From assembly GCF_023343835.1 (NCBI RefSeq), contig NC_064449.1, positions 4,191,778-4,255,777 on the forward strand: a stretch of DNA of 64,000 nt. Direction: 5' to 3'. Numbering within the stretch: position 1 is the first letter of the stretch; the number at the start of each line of letters is the position of its first letter. The notes under the pieces were generated by a model. It worked only from the letters and a program-made list of their open reading frames with translations. It made no database searches and was not told the origin of the DNA. A program made the translations under genes and the position numbers. This document shows positions 14,160 through 28,257 of the stretch, one piece after another. This stretch comes from Lagopus muta. Lineage: Eukaryota > Chordata > Aves > Galliformes > Phasianidae.

Positions 14160-15270
14160 CCATTTCCGTCCCTCGCAGGTCCCTCACGCCGGCAGCTGGA
14201 CTTCCTGCAGGGATCGCCGATGCCGCGCCGCCCGCCCCCTGTGCCGCGGATCCCCCGTTCCCCTCCCGCGGCGCCTCGGCCGCCAGGTAAACCGGGGCGG
14301 CTCCGCTCTCCGGGGGGTTCCGCGCCGCCCCTCCGCCGCCGCCCCGCGCCGCCCGCGCCGCCCTGCAGGGGGAGCCGCCGACCCCGGGCGGCCCGCGTCC
14401 TGCGGCGGGAGCGGGGCAGCGCCCGGCAGCGGCGCACGGCTCCGGGCGCGGCCCGAGCTGCGCGGTACGGCGCCCCGGGGCAGGTGGGTGATGCGGCGGG
14501 ACGGGTGGGAGCCGGGACGGGAGCGATTGGGGGGGCTGAACTCCCCTCGCGCTGCTTGCCGCGAGGCCCCGGCCCCTCGCTTGCGCCACAGCCCCCGGAC
14601 GGGGCCGTTTCTCTGAGCCGCGACTTGCCCCGGCCCCGCTGCCGGAGCACCGGCCCTCTCCCGGCTGTCAGTGCCCGACACACCCCTCGCCCTGGGCTCT
14701 GCCCCGCGGATCTTTCCCTCAACCATCAGGTGCCGGACTTTGCCCCCCGCACCCAGCCCTCCTCCGAACTCCTCGACTGCTATTTGTGCTGGAAAACAAT
14801 TAATCATAAAATAGTGATTCCCCGGGAGCACCCTGCATCCTGTCAACTTCTGAGGACTGTTTAACAAAGGAGATTTCCACGCGCTTTGCAATCGGGCTAA
14901 GGGGAAGAGGGCAGGGACTTAACAGACGGCGCTAACCCCGCTCGCAGCCTCGTCCCGTTCCTCATTCGGCGAGCCCCGTGCCGAGCGGCGGAAAGTTTGG
15001 TCTCTGTGCCCGGCTTGCGGGGCGCCGGCGGCGGAGGGATGAGCGGGGCGGCTCCGTGCCCAGCGGGACGGGCACTGCCGCCCTGACACGGAGGAGCGCG
15101 GGCAGCAGCAGGTGTGTGCGGGGTGCGGGTGTCGCGGGGTTGAGCTTTCCGCGTCGTATAGATGTTGTCCTTGGGCTGCTTTAATGTGCTGCCGTGTCCT
15201 GGCGCGGGATCCGAGCGCGGGGCTTTGCTGGTAGCTTTGTAGTCGGCTTCCAGAGCGTTTTTGGGCAGAG
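14160..15270 (+). promoter_or_regulatory. ADORA2A: CpG island, candidate ADORA2A promoter and first non-coding exon
   Basis: This is the only strongly GC- and CpG-rich block in the window, densest at about 14200-14760 with a second part at about 14880-15260. It has many SP1-like GGGGCGG boxes. Possible splice donors on the + strand are CAG|GTAAAC (GT at 14287), CAG|GTGGGT (GT at 14484) and CAG|GTGTGT (GT at 15112). An AP-1-like TGACTCA lies just outside at 15310-15316. ADORA2A in mammals uses upstream non-coding first exons several kb from the coding exon, so this island is the natural candidate, about 13 kb before the coding exon. An antisense or unrelated transcript start is also possible. 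The long ORFs in both strands here come from the GC-rich, stop-poor composition. Confidence 0.55.
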
Positions 15271-17310
15271 GGGCCACGGAGGAGACAGGAAGGGTTAACT
15301 TAAATGCCGTGACTCATTTAGTAAATAGCGGTTAATAGAATTGCCTTAACTGCATAAAATTATTTTCCTAAGGAGATGGTCAACTCTTAGATAAGTCTAT
15401 CTTTGGATGTATTTGTTTTCGGGTTTCTTATCTGGTTGGTAAGTCTCGGGCCTGTGTAACTCCAGAATTGTAGTAATTGATAAATTCATTCTTCTGTGGA
15501 AAGGAAAGCATGGCCAGCTCCTGCCGCAGAGACCCCCAGCGTATCATACACCCAGGTAGCAACACAGAGATTAGATAGTGAGCAGCGGGCACGTGAGAAG
15601 TGTTTGCATTGAGTTGTGCGTGTGGGAGCAATACCTATCTGTGAAAAGGAGAAAATAGATCTTTATGAAGAAAGAAGTCAACCATACCACAAATAATATA
15701 AAAATGAAATCCTGTCTAAATGGGCTCAGTTGTGGATTATCCAGGAAAGCTATGAACCTTTGAGTGTGCAGAGAAAACATGTAGGTACAAACTGCAAACG
15801 TGTGTGTATGAAATTTAAAGGGTCTATTCTGGGGTGTAAAAAAAATAGGTGAGCTGGACTCCTTTTTAGTGCTGCTCATGGGGTAAGATTGCAATTTACA
15901 TGCTTATAATCTTCCTGGCTTTCCATACATATTTTTACACATAAAAATGCAGTCAGGGTGATCCTGTGCCAGACCAGGGGCTAGCATCGTGTTTTTAGCT
16001 TCTGTCCTTCTGTCAGTGGGTTCAAAAGGCACTGAAGATCCAAGCTGAAAAGCCTCCTACCTGTGTTTGCGTTTCTATTTTTGCTGATTTTAATGGGACG
16101 TTTCCATAAGGGCTGCTGGCACTATTGCTTTCGTACGTAATCAACTTTTGAAAGCTATTAATCTTTTTGTTTAATCTTCAATAATGGATTTTATATTGAG
16201 CCCATGTGGTTAAGCCCTCTCAAGAACTACTGGGGAAAGCTCGGTCCTGCAGGTTTGGGGACTGCTGCAGATCTTTGCTTTTCCTTTCAGCTGTTTCTCC
16301 AAAGGGTCTGAGCTGGCCCAGTGCGTCTCCTTCAGTCTTGAGCCCAGGGTCTGGCTCAGAGGGAAGCCCCCACCTTCCCACTTCCCTTCTGCCTGTATGG
16401 TTGAAGGTTGTATGATCTCATCAGCACAGGATGCTTAAGGCTTCACAGATCTTTCCACCGAAGCACTTATTTTCACTATGCTTCAGCTCTTCGCTTTGGT
16501 TGGACTTTTCCACCCACGTTTTCACACGTGAGATGGGCCAACATGCATTGTGGCTGCGTTCCGTCTCGTTCTGTGCAGCTGTGAGCACATGGTGCTTTCC
16601 AACCCAGGGCTGCCTGTGACACCTCGCTCTCACTGTCCTCCAGAGTCCATCCTTCAGCCCAAACAGGTTTCAACTGCTCTTGTTCACTGTCCTCACACTG
16701 TGTGGATGGTAAATAACCCCCCAGGTCCTTCTTTACCATAGGTTTTCCATCTGAAAATAGAGATGGGTGATTGGAGCGGGTTTTTTTTGTTGGACTCTAA
16801 GCAAAACAGAGCTGTGGTTCAAAGAATCAGGGAGGGCTCTCGTAAGTCAGTGGAGAGCTTTCCCTTTTCTTTTCCCCTACTATTTAGGACCAGGAGGCTT
16901 GGTTATATTGTGGTTCACCTTTAGGTTTTACTTCTGCAAAGAGCATCCGTACAGCCCTGGCAAAGTGACCTGAGCACAGCGGCGCTGGTTTCTGGCCTCT
17001 GCTCCTTTTAAAAATGAGGAGAAAGTCACCTACTGAATGAGATGCTTGTGCAGCTGAATGCTGTGATTTGGTCCATTAGGGGTAAAGAACTGGCAGCATT
17101 CTGACTCGGGAGAGCACAGAAGGTGGTTTAACCTCTGAAGGCTTCAGTTTCCTCTGTAGAATCAGAAGATGCCTCTCCCCTCACAAAGGCTGCATCTGAG
17201 TCAGGGATAATTACTGGTTGTTTTTCATACTTCTTTTCTATTGTAAACCTCTCTAGATCAGGAGGGCCAGATGGCATATACAACTCTCAATTATGGAAGA
17301 TATCCTCAGG
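15271..17310 (+). other. Non-coding, probably ADORA2A 5' intron (part)
   Basis: No coding exon or recognised repeat is seen. If ADORA2A starts in the CpG island, this is first-intron sequence. An AP-1-like TGACTCA at 15310-15316 is the only notable motif. Confidence 0.4.
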
Positions 17311-17515
17311 AGGCACTTCGAGGTCATCTAATCCATGCCTTTGCTCAAAAGCAGAATCAGCTCTGTGCCTTTCCCAGCAGCTATGCCTCCATTCTGCTCC
17401 TAAGGGACCTGTAGTGCAGACTCCACTTTTCTCAGGCATGCAGGAAACACCCAACATCCAGCTTAAACTTTGCTATAACTCGTTCCTCACCTTGACCTCA
17501 GTGAGCAACTTGCAG
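17311..17515 (-). mobile_element. Old CR1 LINE fragment, antisense
   Basis: The segment runs GAGGTCATCTAATCCATGCC, then TTGCTCAAAAGCAG, ATCAGCTCTG, a damaged GAGACTCCAC-type segment and AACATCCAGCTTAAAC. It follows the order of an old CR1 read from its 3' end on the opposite strand. It is strongly diverged and both ends are blurred. No ORF survives. A repeat-library match would confirm it. Confidence 0.6.
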
Positions 17516-20500
17516 AGGATGAGCTAGAAGAATTTAGAATTACTTCATCAGGTGCAGGTAGTTGGTAAATGGGAGTTTGTTAAGGGTGTAATCTCTTTCC
17601 CTCCTTGACCTGAATTCTGTAAGGAGCAGATCATATGAAGCCTGACACCCAGAGTTTAATTCAGTGCTTTGAACAGACATCAGTGGGGCTGGCACAGAAT
17701 GGGAGAGCTTCTGAGGGAGGTGTGTGCCTTTCTGAGGTGGCAGCAGAGGCTCAGGTGGGAGTTGGGAGCTCATTAGACCTCACTATCCATGTACATTTAA
17801 GCAACCAACTCAAACCCTATTGATTTAGTTTGACTGGCTCTGGAGAAAGAGTGCTTTTCATCATTAAACCTATTGGTTGATTATTTTAGAACATTAAAAA
17901 AGTAATCACCAGGTAGCATAAAATACAATGAACCTTGTAGAAAGTGTATGCAAATGACATTGCAAAAGATAGATGAGTGCTGCAACCTCCTGGCTTACAA
18001 AGCAGTAGCAAATCTTCTGCCAGGATAGAAAGTTCTTCTCAGGCTCTCAATAGTGTTATTTTTATATGCATATATGTGTAAGATAAGTAGTTTGCTACAA
18101 CTGCAAATACAACAGTGGAAGAGAGGACTTGAAAAGGAATGACAACTACAAGATGGATCGTGTTTCTCTTAGATGATAGGTCAGAGGTTGCATGCAGCAG
18201 GTTTATCAGTATCTGGCAGGTAACGAGATAACAGCCAGGTGTTACACGGGGATGTGGAAAAACCTGAAACGGGAATAAGGAATACTTTCTGTGGCATTTT
18301 TAGGGAACATTTGCAAACAATGCATTGGAGACAATGGAGGAGTTAGCAGGGAGTGAAACTTCTTGCAGAGATGGTTGGAGCCAGGGATAGGGGGAGGGAA
18401 AGGCTCCCTTGTGCAGAGGATGAGGGAATCTTCCTGTCCCTAGCTGATACAAGGAGAGGAAAGGGGGGTTTTCCTGGAGCCCTGGAGACGTGACGAATGA
18501 CATGCCGGGCTCCTGTCGATTAGCATTTGTGATTGCACTGAAAGCCAGGCTGGAAGGCACTCAGCCCTTCTCAGTAATCGCAGATTGGGACTCTTTTATC
18601 TGCCAGCTCGCTGAGATACCAAGCTCGCTGTCTCACAGGGACAGTCGTGGCTCCTTGTTGGGCAGTTTGTCAAGGAGGGCAGGAGAGGGGCTGTTGGCTG
18701 GTGGAGCTCAGCTGGATCCAAGCCAGTGCCAGCTGGGGGATCATGCCTGCATACCTCCTGGGCAGAGGCCCTGCGTGTTTGGGTGAGTAGTGCTGTTGAA
18801 CAGAGGGAAGGGTAATTTGGTCTCATTTTGCTCTTTTAATGCATCTCTTGTAGGTGGTGGTTTTCTCTCTTTTCTCTGCTATGAGTACTTTCCTCATATA
18901 GTATTCATATTTCAGTTTCTCTTCTATTTTTTCTCCTGCTTCTGCTTCTTTGGAGTTATTTCGGTTTGTTTTTACAAAGCCTTCTCTCACTTCTTATCTC
19001 CCTTGCTTTTTTTTTCTTACAATGGGAGCCTGAGCGTTTCTATTCTCACTCGTTCACTAATGCTGGCCTATTATCTGCATCCTCCTTCTTGTACTGGGAA
19101 AGTCCTCTGCACGCTGACCTGTCATTTTGGTTGCTGAGGTTTCCCCAGAATAGGATTGTCAGATCCTTGTATGAATCAGTTAATGTTACAGAGTCAAGAG
19201 AAGGAGGCTGTTAAATATCATATTCTGTGATGATAACAACTTTGGTCTCAGCATGAGATTCACAGACTTGGGCACAGGCTGGCATTTTCTGTAGCAAACG
19301 TTTCCTAGGATAAAAGCACAGCTAACAGGTATGTATGTGGCTGTTTAATGCAAACTTCAGAAAAGAGTCATATGATTGAAATCAACTGGAATAATTAGAG
19401 TTTCCACATACGTCCTATGCACAGATCAGTGCCCAGGTTCAATGGGATGATGGAAAATAACATCAGACTGATTTGGGCAGGCACCAGCTCCATTACGATT
19501 CCTGGAGCATGCGTGGGGGAAGCATACTGACTTTTCAAAAGTTAGTTGTTTTTTGGCTTGAGTTTTAGGTCAAAAATAACTTGTGCTAATGGCTGCCTGG
19601 TAGGGGTTTCTCAAAACACCCTGATTCCAAAAAGAGTTTCCCTCCCAGAAATGAGGACTCTTCATTTAGAGCTGTTAAAACCGAGGTACTTGACTTTCTC
19701 AAACACCTATAGAAGTTAATCTGTTGTTTTATACTACCCTGAGGCTTGCCTAAATTCTGATCCATGCTCTGCTTGACCATTATGATGCATTCAGGGTTGC
19801 AATATATGTAGATGTAAAGGATTCAGGGGGGTTCACTGTGGCTTGTGATTCTTTTTCTCTGGTACTCTAGCATGGTACCAGCTCTTGCAGGATATATAGA
19901 AGGTAAGAAGCTGTGTTTGTGGACTGAAGAGTGGAAAGAGGATTCACTGACGGTTTTTGTAGGTTTTCCTACTAGTACTGAAGGGAGATCTTCCTTTTCA
20001 TACAGTTAATCCGTGTGATTTCAGCAGGCAAGAGATGGACACAGTCTGCATGGGAGAAACTATCCTCAGGTCTGGGGATGCCTGCACCAGGAGCCTCGCT
20101 GGCATTCATTTCTGCTCTACCCACATCTTTTGTATCACACACCACAGTTCGTTTTTGGTTTCTCCTTGCTCAGTTGGTTGTGATGGTGATTGCGGGTTCC
20201 TGTACAGCTGGAGCTTTTTATTTTCTCTCATCATGTAAAATATATTCTATTTTCATAGGAGAAAGGGACCACTTCCCCAGCGTGGTAGAGCCATCTCTAT
20301 TTTAACAAGCTGTTTGCTGATGGTCTTTCTGCTGCCCGTAGAGATGCACTGTAGCCCACAAACAGCTAACAAGATGCTTTGTCCAGTAAAAATGTTTCAT
20401 GAAATGATTTGCAAATGTCTGCTGGTTCTTCCTGCAATGGCTTGATGTAGAAGTGCTAAGTAGAAATGTAATTTTCACCAGCACTGTGTGCTCTCTTCAC

Positions 20501-23500
20501 CAGAGCTGAGTGTCTCTGTCCCAAGCAGGCAGAGGAGGAAGCAGGCAGGAGCAGCAGCTTGCTTGTCGGAGGATGTGCTTTTACCACAGCACACGGACTT
20601 AGGAAATGAAGGAAGAACTTTGTTAGAGTCCTTGAAGCACCAGCTAAACCCTGAGACTTTGGGATCAATGAACAGCAAAGCTGGAGAGTTCTTATAAAAT
20701 GGATTATCAATGACTTGGGAAAAAAAAATCACTTGGAGAACCTCTAGAAAGGCTTGTTTGGGTGTGGTAAAGATGCAAGTCATTTTGCAAGAGTGATGTA
20801 AGTGTGATACAAGTCATAGCAAACAGAAGAGGAAGGGACAATGATGGCACGTGGCCTTGAGACATCATCAGAGCATCAACTCTTTATCCACAGAGATTGG
20901 CAGAGCCCTGAGAAGTCTTGAATGGATTTGAGGCCATGAGGCACAGACATGAAGGGCATGATGAGGTGTGGCATAGTAAATGGGGATGTGTGAGGTGGGG
21001 GAGGTGCCTTAAAAAGTAAATGGAAGAGGGAAAGTAATTGGAAACAAAGTAAGCAGGCAGAAAATCTGACATCTGTCTGCTTTTGGGATCAGCACACAAC
21101 ACAGCGCTGTCAGTCTGAGCGCTGTTTCAGTGGCAGGATTAATGAGCTGAGGGGAGATGAGTGGGTGAAGCTCACGGGGCCAGGGCACAGGAAGAAATGA
21201 AGTGTCTTGTGTTGGCCAAAACCCAGCAGTGTTGCAGGGCATGAGGAGCATGTGTACAGCTTCTGTGGATGATCAGCAAGCAGCTCTTGTAGGGGAAGTG
21301 GCGACCAGTGGGGCCGGGGGCAGAGGCTGGGGAACCCCAGGGTGCTGGGGCAGGGCAGGATCTGCAGAGCATGAGCCAAGTGCTGCTGCTGTGTCACAGC
21401 TCCAAGTGATAAGGGAAGGGGGTGAGGCGGGGAGGAAGGATGTACTGGGCTGCATTTGCAACCCAGCAGAGGCCCAGCTGCTTTTCACTCTCTGGGTAGA
21501 CATGAGTCAAACCACCTGGGTGGTAACACGGCTTCCTGGTGGGGCCACAGTGACAACTCCTGCTCGGAGGGGTCAGGGTATGATCCACAGATGAGAAAGC
21601 TTTTCCTTGGCTGTGAGGTAGGTAGGTATTGCTCATCGCCGTTCATTTTGCGCATCAGGAGAGGGAAGGGTAGCTGAGGAGTGGTTTTCAGTCCCACGGG
21701 GAGAGATGGCAGGAGCTTATGTGTTCCTTCTGCTGTGGAAGATGACGGGGAGCTGGCCGATCTGGCACACTGACAGTCCGGCTCTGGAGCTGTGAGTTGG
21801 TGTTCCATAGGCAGAGCTTGGGCAAAAGCTGCTCACAGCTCATGGGGCACGAGCTCACAGAGGGAGCAAGGCCTGGTAAAGAGCAAGTCTGAGCTGGAGA
21901 AGGCAAACGGGATTGTGAATTCGATAAAAACAAAGCAAAATCAACAGACGTACCCAATTCTGAACTGCCTTCTTGGAAACTTTGTATGAGAATGAAAGAT
22001 GAAGTCACATCTGGAGAGAAGTTTACTGTGTTAAAATATACCAGAATGGATGCATTAGCAATAGGAGAAGTATTTTCAGAGCAAATTCCTCCCCAGCCCG
22101 TATTCCTCAGTGGGTCACCTCTTCTTGAAATCCTTTTTCCTCATTTCTTTTCTTTTGTTCTTGAAGGAAATGCTTCTAATGTGTGAACACAGCTGGTTGT
22201 GGTAGGGCTGTGCGGAGGCAAAATTTGCTTTTGAGTTCTTTCCTCACACAGGAAAGGAAAAATGGATCCTCAGAGACATTGTGAACAATATTGGCAGTAG
22301 TAACTTCTTTCTGGCCAGGATTCATTGTTTTAATTATGCTTTTTTACATGTCTGCCTTATGACAGTTTACTCAAGTGCTCCGTTTTTAACTTTTGGAAAT
22401 GACACTGTAGGTAGATCAGCATTACCACTCCTGGATGCAAATGGTTTGCTTAAAAATCCACCATGTTTCTGTGCCTCTTGGCAGGATGTCATCGTGCCTG
22501 CTCTAGTGGGCACGAGGGAGCCTTTTTCCTTCTGTTTGTTTGTTTGATCTGGCTTATTTAACTGCTGGTCATTCAGCCTTATTTAGTTTTGCCCTCCCTG
22601 TCTTTTAGTGACCATTAGGATGGGAATAATTACAACGAGTTGTTTTTGTTGTTGGGTTGTTTTTTTTTTTCCCCTTGCTCGTTTTTAAACATTTATAACA
22701 TCCACTTAGGAAAAAATAATGGTCAAATGTGTTCTGTTCCAATCCTCTCTTCCGCTACAGCAATAAAAATTAATCCACTCCTAGCACTTGGAGGGCAGGA
22801 GGCAAAGCTGAAGTATTGGTTTCAGATTTGTGGTTCCTGTTAGCCAGCTCATTGGTGCTATGACCTCTGTTGTCCAGTGGGGTTTCTCCTTCTGGACTTT
22901 TTTTGCTTTGTGACTTTATGTTAGTAATAAACAGGAAGAGCAGAGACACAGGACAGGCTTGAGGAGTACAATTGCTCCTGGGTTGTGTTGCTATCACAGT
23001 GGCAGCATCTCTAGTAGAACCCTCATTGATAAAGACTTGGCACCCAAATTCACCATGCTTGTTCTTGATGTGATATGCACTCCATTTTGGTCCTGAGCTG
23101 CAGTAGAGATGGAAACATAAGAAATGTTGTCCCTCTTCCTTGCCAGGAGCAGTTCAGACCTTTGAAGAACCATTTCCTTTGCCCTTCACAAGTGCTTGGA
23201 GTGCTGGTTTTAGATCTTGGAGAGCTACTGTTTCCCTGTAAGGGAGAATTAGCACCTGAGTTCAGCAAAACTGAAGCCTTCATCTTGTTCAGTGTGTCTG
23301 GATAATCCGCAAAGCTCTTGTGTTGCTCTGCTGCAGGGTTCACACTGTACGAAGACTTCACTCCCTAAAGGGAGATGAGCTCTGCAATTGAAAAGCCCTG
23401 CATTTTTTTCAGTCAGAACATCAGTGGCTTGGATGTTGTTTTGGATAAAGTCTAAAACAATGTTCCACAAGGGTCAGGCTGCAATGTAGAGTCCCTTGAC

Positions 23501-24770
23501 AGAGGAAGGATTTCAAGATACTGCCATGTTGTGCGCTTGTCTGGGTGTCCCTGCAGGCAGGTGTGCCAGGACATGGGATGTCTGCTGCTCCAGGAGGATC
23601 CAGGGAGTCTGCAAGTGCTCCAGGTACCTGAAAACCAAGAGCATGGTGTGCTGATAATTTTGCCTGCTTTGTTTCACTTGTATCCTTTGTTAACAAAGAA
23701 CAGTCTAGAGGGAAATAGTCTATTATTAATATTTAATTTCCTCCTATTACTGTAAGCAGATGACCTAAAGATCATTTAGCCAAGAGCCTATAATAAAGCA
23801 GATAGAGCAACCAGAACAAGTGTGGCTTGGTTAGTAAGGTGATGCCTCCTTACTCCTCTCTTTCCTGCCCCACCCCACTGCATTCCTCCATCCTTAAGGG
23901 AGGAGAAGCACTGGGGCTGTCTCCAGCCCTCTTGTGGTGGGTCAGGGCTGTAGGGGAGCTGCTCTAAATGAGGTGTGCTCATAGAACGTGTTGGGGTTCA
24001 GAAAACAAACCTGCAGGCAACACTGAAATGTGCTGCTGCTGCCTTCCCTGTTTTCACTCTGTTTACAGTCTGAGCTGTTTTGTGAATTGGTGTAGTGCCT
24101 GTGTGCACATTGACTCACTGTGGTTTGATCCTCTAGAGAAATGAGGAGAGAGAACTTTCTAAGAAACTTGAATATAAAAGATAGCGATATTCTTTTTGGG
24201 CTGAAGGGCTTTAAGTGAGGATAAGAAGCAACAAGCATCCCACCTCAGGACTTCAGAAAGTAGGAAATGACTGCTTTAGCAGCAGTAATGCTGTGCTTGC
24301 AGCCATGTGTGAATGGAAGGATTTTCTCCTAGAGAGGGAGGTGATCTGTAGGCAGCTGGTACCTGAGGAGGGCTGCATTGTCTGACAGAGATACTGGATG
24401 GCAACCCATGGAGTGAAGCTGGATGAGGGCTCCCCCAGCGCCCTGTGAGCTACCTGAAGGGACCAAGAGCAGGGAGTGAGTTTTTTAGAGATGGGTGGTG
24501 GGAAGCAAGCAGTGGCCAAGGGCTCACTCCAGTGCTTTAGGTGATCAGAAGGATGAAGGGGCAGCACCTTAGTCTAAAGCCAACTGGAGATGCCAAACAA
24601 AAGCTTGCTTGGTCTCCAGTGGTGAATTGCTTCATGGGAACATGCTGTGCAGGTGCTTTATTGAATTTTCAAGGTGCAGTTTTTCACTGGGGCTGAAATG
24701 TGAGAGAGAACAGAGTGTTCCAAGTCACTAAAAATGAGCAGAGCAACAGCTTTACAGGTTTGTGAGTGGC

Positions 24771-24786
24771 AAAAAAAAAAAAAAAA
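24771..24786. repeat. Poly(A) run of 16
   Basis: A pure A run, with no recognised retroposon body upstream of it. Confidence 0.85.
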
Positions 24787-26100
24787 GTTTATTTAATAAC
24801 AGGGAAAAAGCCAGAACATGGCCCAGGGTATCAAGGAAGAATTAATCCAATTAACAAGACAAAACATGAGCTTGAGAAGAAATACTAATTGTAGCTGTCC
24901 AGCAGGCTGTGTGATACAGATTATTCTTCTAAAGTTTAAAGAGGCTTGCTATATTGATCCCTCAAGGGCCTGAGCTGTTAAATATACACTTCCCCAGTGA
25001 GTAAAACAAGTTGTTAATTAATTTTGTCTTGTCAGACCTGGTTGCTGAGCCTTTGAGTCTTGCGTGAAGTCAGTGATTTTGTAATGTATCTTCTTTTCTG
25101 GGTGGTCTGTATTTCATTTTGTCTCTACACAGTGAATTTCTAGCGATATGCACTGGAAGATCGGCCCTTTCCTTGTTTTAGAGTGAGCTGCAAACAGGTC
25201 TGCAATTTAAGACGCATTACGCTGTTGCAAGCTAAAGCTGGCTGGCACTGTGAGAAGTCAGTGAGACACAAGGGAAGTCTGGGGTGATGTGGGAGCCCCC
25301 TGAATGGTGACACCTCCGTAAGTAGTAAGTGAGAGCACTGATGTGCTGGTGTTGTGTGGTGAGCAATTCCTGCTTCCAGCAGCAGTTGCTACTGCAGAAG
25401 CACTGGTGCTGATGCAGACACAAAATGTTGTTTGGTTGTGACTGGGACACCTGCTCAGCTCTGGTCATTTCTCTTCTGAGATGTGCTGGCTCTGCAGAAC
25501 TCTAAGTGTTTTCCAGTCCATCTGGGAGCAGATTGGGGTGGAAGGACATGTCCTCCTCTGGACACAACGTCTTGCAGACTGCTTCTCAATAAATAGCTAG
25601 GCTGAAGAATTAGCGCACCGGTTGTGAAAGGGAATGGGAAACAAGGGCCAAACAAATTGAAAGCCAATTTGAAAGGTTAAAACAAGACTGAAATAAACTG
25701 TTGAACCAGAAGGTTGAAAACTGCTGTATTAGAAAACAGTATGTAGTGTGGTCATTAAGCTTCAGATTCCAGCATTGTGCTTTTTCAGAACATGTGCAGA
25801 ACTGTCAGTAATTCCAGCATCATCTTTGTGCTGAATAATTGGTATGAGAGGACCTCTTTGGAGCAGATGTGTTGCTTTACTTCATGTCCTGTTGGAAAAC
25901 GAGTTTGAGGTGAGCCACTGAAAGAGCCAGGTAAAACAAAATGCAGGAGAGATTAATAATTCATAATCCAACCAAAGGAAACTCTAGTACTGGGAAGAGT
26001 ATCCCCTGTTTCACTGACAGTCTTAGTTACCCCATCACCATCTCTGCAGCCGTGGTTCTGTGGGCCATGGGAGCCTGCACACATCTAACAAACACAAGGT

Positions 26101-26290
26101 GTTTCTCTTACATTCTTGTTTTTCCTTTGATTGTTTCTTTGGCTTTTGCCAACTTCTATCCTGCCGTTCCCCAGCCCATCCCTGTCTTTCTCTCTTACAC
26201 AAAGTGCTGTCGTTTATTTTCTGTCTTTGTTTTCTTTCCCTCCTGATTTTCTTTGTCCCTATCTGATATTCTGATCTCCTTTTCTGGAAG
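26101..26290. repeat. Pyrimidine-rich tract
   Basis: About 190 bases strongly biased to C and T on the + strand. They are composed of irregular CTTT, CCTT and TCTT steps and are not a clean repeat. ORFs read through it reflect this composition. Confidence 0.6.
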
Positions 26291-28257
26291 GCAGGCTGCA
26301 GGGGAGATTTCATTATCAGTGCCTTGAAACAAACCTATTGGGACTTGAAACGGACAATCAGACATTGGAGAAGTGATGTAAGAACACATTGCCAACAACC
26401 CTGAAATTCCAAAAGGTAGAAGCAATCCGTGGGAGGTCAGTGGAAAACAGGGTTTTTGCTAAAGGAAGATAAACAATATAGAGACTTCTTGGGGTTTTTG
26501 TTCTTTAGAAAAGATTAAATGGATGATCTTTATCTCCCTCTTAATAGCTATATCACAAACTAATCTATTCTGTTCATTTCTTCCACGCAAACCAAACAAA
26601 ACATACAAAAGATTGTTGGAGGTGAAGGAAAAGCTGGGTTTTTGAAACGTATCCAAGCCACCAAGAGCCATTTACTTTCCTTTCAAATGCTGCATTAGCA
26701 GTAGAGCACTAAATCAATGAAAGGTCTAAAATTAGATTATATTCCTGAGATCAGATGTGAATCACGAGTTAATCATATTTTCTTTTATTATCACTGTCTT
26801 TACCCTTTTATTTTGTCCTGAGAAATTAGGTTTCTGACTTCAAAACAGTGAACTGTGAAGGCATGCAACCTGCTGGGTTAGGCCACGGCCCATCACTAGT
26901 GGATGAGGTACCAAAAATCATTTGTTTTGGAGTTGTGTGTTGCCTCAGAACCTGAGTTAGTCCTTTATTAGCCAGTGCTACGTCTGCCCCTCTCCCAGCC
27001 CTCCGATGGTTTCAGTCGCTGCTTTCAGAAATTAGTGAGAAAGTATTGCTACTAAGCCTGGCTAAACCAGGTTTAAAACCCAGTCTGAAAGTTACAGGGA
27101 AGCACAGCAAACAGTTCTACTGACTGTGGCGTGGATCTCAGAAAACTGTACTTTCTGTTGGCAGTTTTTTTCGCTGAAACTGTGGTGAAATGCATGCATT
27201 ACTGAAAGCAGAGATACCTGCAGGATCAGCGTGCAAATGAGGCACACAAGCATGTAGGTGGTGTGTACCTATTCCTGTGAAACAGCATCTGTAGGAGTAG
27301 TGTTACCCTGCACCATGGTGAGTCCCGGGTTTGTGTGTGATGCAGCAATATGAATGTGCACTCTGGGATATGGTGATGGCATTGTGCCTATGTGTGCATT
27401 TCTAGCAGGGGTATATCCTGGATGTGTTCCTGGCTGGTAGGAGATGCAGAATCAAGTTGACTTTCTCTGTGAAGTGTATCAGAATCTATGGATGCAAAAC
27501 AAAAAAACAACACTACGTACAATGCTGGTTTAGCAAACAAAATGGTTTGCCTATAGGATAAAATTTATGTGAGCAAGAAGATGGTGTTGCAGGAGGGCAA
27601 CCTAAAGACCTTTGTAGGATGTGTCCATTCCCAGCAGGGGAGTACTGACACTGCTGTCTGACATGCCTTGAGCTATTTATTCTCCCTGCTGCCAATTGCA
27701 TTTCAGTATGCATGCACTTGGAGGAAAAACAGGGTGTGGGAACAGAGTGAATGCATGTGCCAGCAGCATAACCCTCTTATGAATGAGCGTTCATGCCATT
27801 GCTGGGCTGTGTACTGGTGCAGCACTCCTTTGTGCAAGGTATGTGAGGGTGGGCTGCACGTGATGGCCTGAGCCTGTGTTTGTGATCAGGAGACAGGTGT
27901 ATGTAAAAGCCTCCTCCACCTTTCCTCTGTGCAGCCACAGAGCTTGCCAAGGCGTAATTAATGGGGCTCTCATGTTTCAGGGCAGACTATCGAGCAGCTG
28001 CAAAAGTGCCAGCTCAGTTGGTAGCCTCAAAAACAAAACATCTCTTGTTTCTCATCACCACTGCGAAATGCTGCCTTCCTGAGCCTTGGGTCTGGCTTTG
28101 CAGCTTTCAGGATAGGCAGAATGTGAGATTTTTGCCAATGATGTATTCTTCTTGGTCTGTTTAATATCCGTTATCAATTTAATGTGCCACTCTAATGAGA
28201 TTTTGCTTTTTCCATCTCCGCCGTAGAGCTGATTACTTAGCATATGTGGTTTTTCTT

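Larger units (their letters stand above)
17516..28257 (+). other. Non-coding, probably ADORA2A 5' intron (part)
   Basis: Nearly 11 kb without a supportable exon. It includes pyrimidine-rich tracts at 18841-19020 and 26101-26290, a G-rich patch at 21000-21900 and a 16-base A run at 24771-24786. Numerous short ORFs have no recognisable homology. Alternative non-coding ADORA2A exons could hide here. Confidence 0.4.

Noticed and set aside
14021-14891. Long overlapping ORFs on both strands in the GC-rich block (over 200 codons)
   Set aside because: Proline-, arginine- and alanine-rich readings in several frames at once are what a stop-poor CpG island gives. There is no domain and no consistent splice framing.
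21202-21808. Several ORFs on both strands in a G-rich patch
   Set aside because: Low-complexity composition, overlapping in many frames, and no family resemblance.
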